A stretch of 64,000 nt of DNA, from positions 62,001 through 126,000 of the forward strand of contig SVGC01000004.1 of assembly GCA_015056495.1 (NCBI GenBank), in the 5' to 3' direction. The notes beneath the pieces were generated by a model. That model saw only the letters and a program-made list of their open reading frames with translations. It was not told the DNA's origin and did no database searches. The stretch is from Butyrivibrio sp. GTDB lineage: Bacteria; Bacillota; Clostridia; Lachnospirales; Lachnospiraceae. A program made the translations under genes and the position numbers. Position 1 is the stretch's first letter. Each line of letters starts with the position of its first letter. Shown here piece by piece: positions 17,441-25,635 of this stretch.

Positions 17441-19177
17441 ATGAGCGGGATTAGCAATGTATTAAATACTAAAACTAATATCGTAACTCTTAGTAATGAG
17501 CAGTTAAAGCAACTTAATGCACAAACCGGCAAGCAGAGTCTGTCTCTGTCTGCTGGTGATACTGTTTCCGGTAAGATTGTTTCAATAACTAATTCTGAAG
17601 ATGGTTCAAGAACTGCCGTGATCGATCTTGGCAATAATTCATCAATATCTGCAAAACTAAATGATGGAATGACTTTGTCTAATGGTCAAAATGTCGCTTT
17701 TCTGGTAAGAAGTACGGCTTCTAATACGCTTACCCTTAGCCCTCTTTTTGAAAATACAGCAATTGATCCAACAACGATCAAAGCTCTTACAGCTGCAGGT
17801 GTTGAAGTAAATAATGCTTCTATCTACATGGTATCCAAGATGATGGAAAATGGAATGTCTATTGATAAAGATTCCATCACTGATATGTTAAATACCATAA
17901 ATAAATTTCCTGGAGCTGATATAGGAAATATAGTTGAGATGAAAAATCTTGGTATTGAAGTTGATGAGAATAATATCAAGAGCTATGAAGCCTATAAAAA
18001 CTATGAACATCAGGTAGTTGACGGCATGAACTCTGTTATGGATGAGCTTCCGGGAGCATTTGACTCACTGGTGGCCTCAGGCAAGATGCAGACAGCTAAC
18101 GATCTGTATGGTGATGTTCTAAAGACTATAACAGGGGATGGACAAAATGTTCAAAGTCAGGAAAATGTTGCGCAGTCTGAGAATGCTTTGAATCCGGAAA
18201 ATATTGAAAATGCTGCTAATGGTTCACAGCTTATGGCAGAGGGTGAACTGTCTAGTTCTGCAACCGGAGAAGCAGGTAGTGAAGTTCAGACAATTTTGAA
18301 TAATATTTCTGATGATAAAAACGCCACTGTTAAAGGTCAGAATATTACTTTTGATCAGGATTTTATAAATAAATTAAACGATATAAGTCCTAAGGCTGCT
18401 ATGGAACTTCAGAGCAGGCTTAATGAAGGTAAAAATACACTTTCAGAGAATGAGCTGAAAAATCTTCTCCGTCATGTTTCTGATGAATACGCACTTGCAA
18501 AAGAAGACGAATCAAAGACTGAGGCTTTTAACAAGCTTTTTTCAACAGATGATTTTAAGAACATGGTCAAGAGCCAGATGTCAACTCAATGGCTTATAAG
18601 ACCTGAGGATGTTAGGGAAAAAGAAAATATTGAAAAGCTCTATAACAGACTTAACGAGCAGACCAAGCAAATGGCGCATGTGCTTGAAAAGGCGCTTGGA
18701 CAGGACAATCCGTTGACTAAAAATGTTCAGAATCTTCAGAAAAACATTGATTTTATAAATGAACTGAATCAGATGTTTTCCTATGTCCAGTTACCTCTTA
18801 AGATGGCTAATCAAAATGCTCATGGAGATCTCTATGTGTATGCCAACAAAAAGCAGAAAAGGGCTGAGGATGGTAGCGTCAGTGCTATACTGCACCTTGA
18901 TATGGATCACCTTGGACCCCTGGACGTATATGTAAAACTAACCGGTAATAATGTCAAAACCAATTTCTACGTGGCAGATGATTCTGTCCTGGACCTTATT
19001 GCTGCCAATATTGAAACATTGAATGAGCGTTTAAATAAGCGCGGTTACAATATGGAAGCCAAGATGATGCTGCATACTGACAAGGATAGTGATTCTCCAG
19101 ATCCGGCTGTGCAGGAGATGCTTGATATTAAAAAGATGCCTGTTGTTTCGTTTACTGCTTTTGATGCAAGAGCGTAG
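17441..19177 (+). CDS. FliK-like (YlqG-type) protein
   Basis: A 578-residue Asn/Ser/Gln-rich protein without a signal peptide. Residues 45-100 resemble a small beta domain (GDTVSGKIVSI, GQNVAFLVRS). The middle is low-complexity. The C-terminal region (about 465-560) contains LDMDHLGPLDVYVKL and a strand-helix pattern like the flagellar hook-length control (Flg_hook) domain. Position between rnhB and an FlhB-like gene matches ylqG in B. subtilis, whose function is unknown. Type III export substrate control is inference from the pairing; no flagellar structural genes are in the window. Confidence 0.7.
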   Translation: MSGISNVLNTKTNIVTLSNEQLKQLNAQTGKQSLSLSAGDTVSGKIVSITNSEDGSRTAVIDLGNNSSISAKLNDGMTLSNGQNVAFLVRSTASNTLTLSPLFENTAIDPTTIKALTAAGVEVNNASIYMVSKMMENGMSIDKDSITDMLNTINKFPGADIGNIVEMKNLGIEVDENNIKSYEAYKNYEHQVVDGMNSVMDELPGAFDSLVASGKMQTANDLYGDVLKTITGDGQNVQSQENVAQSENALNPENIENAANGSQLMAEGELSSSATGEAGSEVQTILNNISDDKNATVKGQNITFDQDFINKLNDISPKAAMELQSRLNEGKNTLSENELKNLLRHVSDEYALAKEDESKTEAFNKLFSTDDFKNMVKSQMSTQWLIRPEDVREKENIEKLYNRLNEQTKQMAHVLEKALGQDNPLTKNVQNLQKNIDFINELNQMFSYVQLPLKMANQNAHGDLYVYANKKQKRAEDGSVSAILHLDMDHLGPLDVYVKLTGNNVKTNFYVADDSVLDLIAANIETLNERLNKRGYNMEAKMMLHTDKDSDSPDPAVQEMLDIKKMPVVSFTAFDARA

Positions 19178-19188
19178 GGGGAAGATTT

Positions 19189-19473
19189 ATGGCTGAAGAA
19201 AAAAAGAAAGTAAAAACTGCCGTGGCTCTTTCTTATGATCCTAATGAGGACGGTGCTCCTAAGGTTATTGCTTCCGGTAAAGGAGCTATAGCAGAAAGGA
19301 TCATAGAAAAGGCAAAAGAATCCAACGTCCCGATCCATGAAGATGATAAACTGGCGGATACTCTGTCAAAGCTTGAAATTGGTGAGATGATACCACCAGA
19401 GCTCTATGAAGTTGTTGCAGAGATCCTTGTATTTGTGGACGCCATGGACAAGATAAAAGCAAAGCAACGTTAA
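19189..19473 (+). CDS. FlhB-like cytoplasmic domain protein (YlqH-type)
   Basis: A 94-residue soluble protein matching only the C-terminal cytoplasmic part of FlhB/YscU (APKVIASGKGAIAERIIEKA, VPIHEDDKLADTL, IPPELYEVVAEIL). It starts where the fragment after the NPTH self-cleavage site of FlhB would begin; no NPTH motif or membrane segment is present. Such stand-alone proteins (YlqH/FhlB) are known in flagellated Firmicutes and some proteobacteria. With the FliK-like gene 12 bases upstream it probably forms a functional pair. A GGGGGAAG site precedes the ATG. Confidence 0.85.
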   Translation: MAEEKKKVKTAVALSYDPNEDGAPKVIASGKGAIAERIIEKAKESNVPIHEDDKLADTLSKLEIGEMIPPELYEVVAEILVFVDAMDKIKAKQR

Positions 19474-19493
19474 CTTAATAGATTGGACTTTAA

Positions 19494-19871
19494 ATGAACA
19501 AAAGAAATACTGGAAATTCCTATGAAGATCTGGCCTGTGAATATCTTGAAGGCGCGGGCTGCAGACTTATCAAAAGAAATTTTTCCTGCAGAATCGGAGA
19601 AATAGATATTATATTTAAAGATAAGGATTATCTTGTCTTTGCAGAGGTAAAATACAGATCTTCTGAAGATTATGGAAGAGCAGAGGAAGCTGTAAATTAT
19701 ACCAAACAGAAGAAAATCTGCAGAGTTAGTGATTTTTATAGATATATTAATAAAATTGGTGAATATGATCCTGTAAGATTTGATGTGATCGCGGTTGAGA
19801 ATATGGGGGAGAAAACAACCGTACATTGGTATCAGAATGCTTTTGATTATATTCCCGGGAGGAAGAAGTAA
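19494..19871 (+). CDS. yraN: YraN/UPF0102 nuclease-fold protein
   Basis: A 125-residue protein with the restriction-endonuclease-like core GEIDIIFKD then FAEVKYRSS (the D and ExK residues of the PD-(D/E)xK fold), preceded by GxxYEDLACEYL. YraN is conserved across bacteria and usually lies near rnhB; its biochemical role is not settled. It starts 20 bases after the FlhB-like gene and ends two bases before pgeF, so it belongs to the same operon. Confidence 0.92.
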   Translation: MNKRNTGNSYEDLACEYLEGAGCRLIKRNFSCRIGEIDIIFKDKDYLVFAEVKYRSSEDYGRAEEAVNYTKQKKICRVSDFYRYINKIGEYDPVRFDVIAVENMGEKTTVHWYQNAFDYIPGRKK

Positions 19872-19873
19872 TT

Positions 19874-20737
19874 ATGTATGAAATAAAAAGAAAGGCTACA
19901 GAGCCTGTTCTTATTCAAAAAAAATCCATGGGGATGGAGTATCTTACTTTCCCTGGGCTTTCTGCCACAGGTGTTGTTTCCAACGTTTTTTCCACAAGAA
20001 TTGGCGGTGTCAGCACCGGTAAATATGCCCAGGCTAATTTTAGCCATACCAGAGGTGATGATCCGGAACATGTTGATGAGAATTACCGTATGATCTCAGA
20101 TATCATGGGGCACGGTCATAAACTGGATGATTTTGTATGTACTTTTCAGACACATACTACCAATGTAAGAGTCGTAACAGAAGAAGACAGAGGTAAGGGA
20201 GTATGCCGCGACAGAGAGTATGTAGATGTTGACGGGCTTGTGACTAACGTCCCGGGGATCATATTATCTACTTTTCATGCGGATTGTCCGCCTGTATATC
20301 TTGTAGATCCTGTTAAAAAAGCTATTGGCCTGTGTCACTCCGGCTGGAAGGGGACTCTTGGTGAAATATCTAAAGAAGCTATCAGTATTATGTTCAGGGA
20401 ATACGGTACGGATCCTGCTGATATCCATGCTGCTGTAGGGCCTTCTGTATGTATTGACTGTTACGAGGTCAGCAGTGATGTGGCTGAGAGATTTATTGAT
20501 AAGTTCGGAATTGATGAACTAATGGAAAACGAAGCCATTATTGATAAAGGAAATGGTAAGTATCAGCTGGGACTTTGGAATATCATCAGGCTTTCCCTTG
20601 TAAATGCAGGGGTAAAGGCGTCAAATATAGAGATCACAGATATTTGCACCTGCTGTAATCCTGATTATCTCTTCTCACATAGAGTACAACATGAAGAAAG
20701 AGGCAATCTCGCAGCGTTTTTATGTCTGAATGAGTAA
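19874..20737 (+). CDS. pgeF: Peptidoglycan editing factor PgeF (YlmD/YfiH family)
   Basis: A 287-residue protein of the multicopper polyphenol oxidase-like (laccase domain) family. Metal ligands are in STFHADCPPVY and GLCHSGWKGT, with VGPSVCIDCYEV and a final TCCNPDYLFSHR motif. Family members act on purine nucleosides and N-acetylmuramic acid peptides, and PgeF prevents misincorporated L-Ser in peptidoglycan. Its ribosome binding site (GGGAGGAAG) overlaps the yraN end. It is the last gene of the run that began at lepB. Confidence 0.9.
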   Translation: MYEIKRKATEPVLIQKKSMGMEYLTFPGLSATGVVSNVFSTRIGGVSTGKYAQANFSHTRGDDPEHVDENYRMISDIMGHGHKLDDFVCTFQTHTTNVRVVTEEDRGKGVCRDREYVDVDGLVTNVPGIILSTFHADCPPVYLVDPVKKAIGLCHSGWKGTLGEISKEAISIMFREYGTDPADIHAAVGPSVCIDCYEVSSDVAERFIDKFGIDELMENEAIIDKGNGKYQLGLWNIIRLSLVNAGVKASNIEITDICTCCNPDYLFSHRVQHEERGNLAAFLCLNE

Positions 20738-20777
20738 ATTAAGAGTTTGGAATGAAGTTACAAAAATATATGTAATA

Positions 20778-20813
20778 TTAAGAATGTTCTTAGTTTTTTC
20801 TTAAGAATTGTCT
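20778..20813 (+). promoter_or_regulatory. Direct repeat upstream of the response regulator
   Basis: TTAAGAATGTTCT (20778-20790) is repeated as TTAAGAATTGTCT (20801-20813), matching at 11 of 13 positions, 23 bases start to start. Tandem direct repeats about two helix turns apart are typical OmpR-family binding sites, so this may be the autoregulatory site of the next gene. Confidence 0.4.
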
Positions 20814-20844
20814 GTTTAAATAAATTATAGGATGGAGGAAAAGA

Positions 20845-21555
20845 ATGTCTAATATTTTAGTTTGTGACGATGATAAAGAAATCGTTGATGCTATAGAGAT
20901 TTATTTACAGCAGGAAGGTTTTAAGGTATTTAAAGCCTATGATGGAGTGATGGCGCTCAAGGTCCTTGCTGAAAATGATATACAGCTTGCAATCATTGAT
21001 ATCATGATGCCCAAGATGGACGGAATACATTGTACCATGAAGATCAGAGAGACCAGTAGTATTCCGATCATTATATTGTCTGCAAAATCAGAAGATTCTG
21101 ATAAGATACTGGGACTTAATATCGGTGCGGATGATTATGTTTCCAAGCCATTTAATCCTTTGGAGCTGGTGGCCCGGGTTAAATCCAACATGAGGCGTTA
21201 TACCCAGCTGGGTAACCTTGATACCACTTCAGATGATGCTTTATATAAAGTCTTTGGTCTTGTGATCAATGATGAGACCAAGGAAGTAACTGTTGATGGT
21301 GAACCGGTAAAGCTTACGCCTATTGAATATAATATCCTTCTTTTCCTTGTGAAAAATAAGGGTAAGGTATTTTCCATTAATCAGATATATGAAAATATAT
21401 GGAATGAAAATGCTATCGGCGCTGATAATACAGTAGCCGTACATATCAGACATATAAGGGAGAAAGTCGAGATCAATCCAAAGGAACCAAAATATCTCAA
21501 GGTTGTTTGGGGTGTAGGTTACAAGATTGAGGACGACAAAAAAATAAATAATTAA
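20845..21555 (+). CDS. OmpR-family response regulator
   Basis: A 236-residue two-domain regulator. The receiver domain (3-120) has the acidic pocket CDDD at 7-10, phospho-acceptor D52 in IIDIMMPKMDG and the switch lysine in SKPFNPLEL. The winged helix (about 135-232) contains LTPIEYNILLFLVKNKGKVFS and VAVHIRHIREKV. VanR-like in layout. An ATGGAGGAAAAG site precedes the ATG. The histidine kinase begins 12 bases after the stop. Confidence 0.95.
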   Translation: MSNILVCDDDKEIVDAIEIYLQQEGFKVFKAYDGVMALKVLAENDIQLAIIDIMMPKMDGIHCTMKIRETSSIPIIILSAKSEDSDKILGLNIGADDYVSKPFNPLELVARVKSNMRRYTQLGNLDTTSDDALYKVFGLVINDETKEVTVDGEPVKLTPIEYNILLFLVKNKGKVFSINQIYENIWNENAIGADNTVAVHIRHIREKVEINPKEPKYLKVVWGVGYKIEDDKKINN

Positions 21556-21567
21556 AGGGTGTTTTAT

Positions 21568-24111
21568 ATGAAAAAGTCTATCACTTCTAAACAGAGGCAT
21601 TTTTTGCAGTTGATCCAGCATTTTATGGCTGGGATTATGGCATTTATCATTATTTTTGCCATTACAGGAACTAATATCATAATAGATGGTTTAAATGGAG
21701 AATATTCCTTTAATCTGAAAGAAGCTGATAGAGATAAAGAATATGAAGAATCCTATTTATTTAATAATATTCTCGGCAACAATATTGAGAATATCATAAG
21801 GCTGACAGCTATACGTTCCCAGATGGAGACCAATGGTGAATATGATAGTGAAAAAGAGGTTGATGTCACTGCTTTTGTTAACAGAGGAACAACACTTCCT
21901 GGAGACTATATCTCAGCTACATACACACTTTCCAACCTGTTGAAGTGGGCTCAGGCTGGTTTTGAATATCAAACAGTAGAATTTACAACTCAGGAGAGTA
22001 ATGAGTTTTTAAATCCATATACTATTTATACTCATTTGCAGAACAACTCAGTATCAGGTGGTATGAACAGCTATCTTAATTCTCAGATCGAGAATAATAA
22101 GATACTTACAACCATTTCCGGCAACAGTATGTCTGATGGTGCAGGTACACACACAGTACTCATCAACAGATATCAGACTGTGGATGCCAGAAATATAGAA
22201 GATTATGTGTCCTCCTGGTCAGAGTACAGCGAGCTGTGCTCTAATATCGTAGAAGCAGCAAGAGATTTAAATACTAATTACAACGAATATTTAAAGGCTC
22301 TTGAATATTACAACTATGGAAATACCAATATCAGATATTACATTACCAGATCAATAGGCGGTAAGACTGAGGTTTATACCAATGTAGATTCGCTGATGGG
22401 TGAGACTACAGGTATTGATATTTACTCGGTTTTTCAGGAATATGGCAAATACATATATTATTGCCCATACGAGCTTAAATACGAATCCAACACATTAATA
22501 TCTGAGACCAATCTGCAGAACATGATCAAGAATTATGATTATGCTTATCCTGATCAGATCAAGATATATATTGGCGTAGATACAGTTAATTATCCATGTA
22601 AGGATGAACTGACACAGGGTAAAACAGGATTTACACAGTATGTTCCGTATTATAAAGAGCTTTACGGCATCTGTATAATTGCAGCCTTCATTTATCTTGC
22701 AATTGCGGCTCTTCTTATCTATTGCGAGGGCTATATCAAATATCCTTCAGGCAAAAAAGATGAAAAAGGCAAGGCAACTTCTTGTATTAAGGGCTTGTGG
22801 TATTCAAATGGCGTTACCCTTGAGTTTAAAGATAAGCTGTTTACAGAGCTAACAGTGGCGTTGTTCTTCATTGCTCTGTGTGCACCGTTTGCAGGCTTGT
22901 ATGGATTGACATTTGTTTTTGGCTCTGATATATATAACAGTAATCTGTTCCTGCTTCTGGCATTTATATTCATGTTCATAGCAGATAATTTTATCTGTTA
23001 CAGCTTATATAGCTACACAAGACGTAGAAAAGCCCATGAATTATGGAACAGAAGTCTGTTAAGATGGCTTATCATCAATACAAGAGCACTGTTTATCAAT
23101 ATTATTGATAATAGCAACGTTTTTGTAAGGACTATCATCCCATATATCTTATTCCTTGCGGTTAACCTTGGACTATTGATGTTAGGTATCCCCGGACTTG
23201 TGCTGGCTCTTATCATTGATTCAATTGTAGGAGTAAATTTATATAGCATAAATAAGGAACGTCAGGACATCATAAACGGAATAAATACCATTAAAAATGG
23301 TGATGTCAGATATAAAGTCAGCTCAGTCAATATCCATGGAGATAACGTGATACTTGCAGATGCTGTTAACTCCATAGGTGATGGTATTGAAAAAGCTGTA
23401 AATACAAGCATGAAAGATGAGAAACTTAAGGCAGACCTTATTACTAATGTTTCTCATGATATCAAGACACCTCTGACATCCATCATCAATTACGTGGATC
23501 TTCTTAAGAGGGAAAATATTGATGATCTTAAAGTAAGAGAGTATATCAATGTTCTTGATGAAAAGTCCCAGAGACTCAAACAGCTTACTGAGGATCTGGT
23601 GGAAGCTTCCAAGATATCCTCAGGCAATATCACAATGGAATTTGCAAGGATCAATTATGTTGAGATGATCAATCAGACTATTGGTGAGTTCTATGAAAAA
23701 TTTGATCAGAAGGGCCTTAAACCAATATTTAATTCTGAAAAGCCGGATATCTTTATAATGGCTGATAGCAGATATTTGTGGAGAGTACTGGAGAACCTAT
23801 TAAATAATGTATTTAAATATGCGTTAGAAAATACCAGAGTATATTTGGATCTTTCCACCTATGTCAATGAAGACGGGCACACTAGAGCCACTCTTTTGAT
23901 CAAAAATATTTCAGCTTCTGAGCTCAACCAGATCAATGCTGACGATCTTACAGAAAGATTTATCAGAGGAGATGTATCTAGAAGTACTGAGGGAAGCGGA
24001 CTTGGACTTTCAATAGCCAAGAATCTGACAATTGCTCAAAATGGACATTTCGATATACAGCTGGATGGTGATCTGTTCAAAGTAACAGTTGAATTTGATG
24101 AAGTCCTTTAA
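21568..24111 (+). CDS. Membrane sensor histidine kinase
   Basis: An 847-residue kinase, start set at ATG 21568 behind AAAGGG; a GTG at 21559 overlaps that site. One membrane helix near residues 18-42 is followed by a large extracytoplasmic domain (to about 365) without a recognised fold, then five or so membrane helices (about 370-560). A HisKA domain has H630 in NVSHDIKTPLTSII, and the ATPase domain shows the N box LENLLNNVFKYA and GSGLGLSIAKN. It pairs with the response regulator upstream. The signal is unknown; no obvious target operon adjoins it. Confidence 0.92.
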   Translation: MKKSITSKQRHFLQLIQHFMAGIMAFIIIFAITGTNIIIDGLNGEYSFNLKEADRDKEYEESYLFNNILGNNIENIIRLTAIRSQMETNGEYDSEKEVDVTAFVNRGTTLPGDYISATYTLSNLLKWAQAGFEYQTVEFTTQESNEFLNPYTIYTHLQNNSVSGGMNSYLNSQIENNKILTTISGNSMSDGAGTHTVLINRYQTVDARNIEDYVSSWSEYSELCSNIVEAARDLNTNYNEYLKALEYYNYGNTNIRYYITRSIGGKTEVYTNVDSLMGETTGIDIYSVFQEYGKYIYYCPYELKYESNTLISETNLQNMIKNYDYAYPDQIKIYIGVDTVNYPCKDELTQGKTGFTQYVPYYKELYGICIIAAFIYLAIAALLIYCEGYIKYPSGKKDEKGKATSCIKGLWYSNGVTLEFKDKLFTELTVALFFIALCAPFAGLYGLTFVFGSDIYNSNLFLLLAFIFMFIADNFICYSLYSYTRRRKAHELWNRSLLRWLIINTRALFINIIDNSNVFVRTIIPYILFLAVNLGLLMLGIPGLVLALIIDSIVGVNLYSINKERQDIINGINTIKNGDVRYKVSSVNIHGDNVILADAVNSIGDGIEKAVNTSMKDEKLKADLITNVSHDIKTPLTSIINYVDLLKRENIDDLKVREYINVLDEKSQRLKQLTEDLVEASKISSGNITMEFARINYVEMINQTIGEFYEKFDQKGLKPIFNSEKPDIFIMADSRYLWRVLENLLNNVFKYALENTRVYLDLSTYVNEDGHTRATLLIKNISASELNQINADDLTERFIRGDVSRSTEGSGLGLSIAKNLTIAQNGHFDIQLDGDLFKVTVEFDEVL

Positions 24112-24119
24112 TTCTAATG

Positions 24120-24152
24120 AAAAAGCCTTTACCATTGCGGTAAAGGCTTTTT
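24120..24152. terminator. Bidirectional terminator between histidine kinase and prs
   Basis: AAAAAGCCTTTACC (24120-24133), loop ATTGC, GGTAAAGGCTTTTT (24139-24152). A perfect 14-bp stem with A and T tracts on either side, suited to stop transcription from both converging genes. Confidence 0.9.
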
Positions 24153-24153
24153 C

Positions 24154-24290
24154 ATATCATAGGAAATTGCTTTCCTATGATATAAAAAACGCTCCGCTAA
24201 GGATGCGCACTCGCGCGATAGGTAAATGTTGCATAAATGCAACCGCGCTCGGCGCGAGAATGTCGCAAGCGACATTCTTTGTTCGAGCTT
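24154..24290. repeat. Cluster of tandem hairpins (REP-like element)
   Basis: Four dyads follow the terminator: a perfect 13-bp stem ATATCATAGGAAA/TTTCCTATGATAT (24154-24183), CGCTCC/GGATGCG (24190-24206), an outer CTCGCGC/GCGCGAG (24210-24258) enclosing GTTGCAT/ATGCAAC, and GAATGTCGC/GCGACATTC (24258-24277). The part from 24190 is much richer in GC than its surroundings. No protein is expected here. It may be a dispersed palindromic repeat or a structured RNA. Confidence 0.55.
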
Positions 24291-25489
24291 TATTCAAAAA
24301 GATGATCTGCTGTATCGAGATTATTGTTGTAAAGCTCAAGTGCTTTGTGGATCTTTTCTGTTGGAACTGTTACGTTGGCGATAGAAGCATCATGGTTAAC
24401 GAAATCAATGATAGTAGCCATGAATTTACTCATATCAGCAGTAATGATATATGGCTTATCTGTGATCTCTTTATCCTGATATGTAAGGTTAGTAGTGATA
24501 ACAGCATCAAAGTAGCCATTTTCATAACCCATATCAAATTTATCCATACCATCTGTAAACAGACCAAATGTTGTGCAGATGAATACACGCTTAGCATTTT
24601 TGAGTTTTAACTGCTTGGCTGTATCAATCATACTTGAACCGGATGAGATCATATCATCGATAATGATAGCATCCTTACCCTTAAGATCTGAACCAAGGAA
24701 TTCGTGAGCAACAATAGGGTTAGTTCCGTTCACTACATGAGCATAATCACGTCTCTTATAGAACATACCTGTATCAGCGCCGAGAACGCCTGCAAAATAA
24801 ACAGCTCTGTCAAGAGCACCTTCGTCAGGACTGATAACTACAAGGTGATCCTTGTCTACGATAATATCTTCAACATGTGATAAAAGTGCCTTCATAAACT
24901 GATATGAAGCCAGGAAATTATCAAAGCCGCCAAGTGGAGCAGCATTAGAAATTCTTGGGTCGTGAGCATCAAAAGTGATAAAGTTTGAAATGCCCATATC
25001 ATGAAGTTCTTTAAACATAAGAGCTGCATCAAGTGACTCAAGGCCATTTCTCTTATGCTGACGGCCTTCATATAAGAAAGGCATAATAACATTTACTCTT
25101 TTTGCTTTTCCATTAATTGCAGCAATTACACGCTTAAGATCCTGATAATGATCATCAGGAGACATATAATTGGTCTGTCCATACATCTTGTAGCTGATGG
25201 AATGGTTACATACATCAGTTAAGATATATACATCTTTACCTCTTACTGATTCTCTGATCTCACCCTTGGCTTCACCAGAACCAAATCTTGGGCATCCTGC
25301 ATTGATCATATAACTGTCTTGAATATATTCGCGGAAAGCAGGATCGTTATTTGGAAGTTTGTGAAGATTGTGACGAAATTCAGATAAATACTTATCTACA
25401 TTTGAACCGAGTTCTTTTGCAGATTCCATTACAATGAGCTTAAGAGGTGCAACGGGTATACTTGCTTCTAACTGTTGAAAATCAGGCAT
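24290..25489 (-). CDS. prs: Ribose-phosphate pyrophosphokinase (long form)
   Basis: A 399-residue protein, longer than the usual 310-320 of bacterial PRPP synthetase, with about 50 extra N-terminal residues plus insertions. The family features are present: the catalytic-loop region PFLYEGRQHKRNG, FDAHDPRI, and the PRPP-binding loop DAIIIDDMISSGSS. It makes PRPP from ribose-5-phosphate and ATP for nucleotide, His and Trp synthesis. The start at 25489 follows AAAGGATG read on the - strand. It may be the only Prs or a second divergent copy; that cannot be told here. Confidence 0.88.
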   Translation of the reverse strand: MPDFQQLEASIPVAPLKLIVMESAKELGSNVDKYLSEFRHNLHKLPNNDPAFREYIQDSYMINAGCPRFGSGEAKGEIRESVRGKDVYILTDVCNHSISYKMYGQTNYMSPDDHYQDLKRVIAAINGKAKRVNVIMPFLYEGRQHKRNGLESLDAALMFKELHDMGISNFITFDAHDPRISNAAPLGGFDNFLASYQFMKALLSHVEDIIVDKDHLVVISPDEGALDRAVYFAGVLGADTGMFYKRRDYAHVVNGTNPIVAHEFLGSDLKGKDAIIIDDMISSGSSMIDTAKQLKLKNAKRVFICTTFGLFTDGMDKFDMGYENGYFDAVITTNLTYQDKEITDKPYIITADMSKFMATIIDFVNHDASIANVTVPTEKIHKALELYNNNLDTADHLFE

Positions 25490-25572
25490 TTTGTTTACAT
25501 CCTTTTATTCTTTATTTGTATTATTTGATAAAAAAACAAAAATACTACATCTATTGTTTTAACATCCGGATA

Positions 25573-25601
25573 CTGACACGTCAAGAAAATTCATGTATAA
25601 T
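25573..25601 (+). promoter_or_regulatory. Promoter for the DUF512 gene
   Basis: CTGACA (25573-25578), a 17-base spacer and TATAAT (25596-25601) precede the gene at 25636. On the other strand TTGACG (25584 to 25579) overlaps the -35 and could serve prs with a weak TAAAAC -10, so divergent promoters may compete here. Confidence 0.65.
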
Positions 25602-25635
25602 AAGAGTCGTATGTTCAAAATTAATGAGGTTTTTT

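Noticed and set aside
24089-24610. 173-codon + strand frame running from the histidine kinase end into prs
   Set aside because: It crosses a strong terminator and the hairpin cluster and lies antisense to the conserved prs end.
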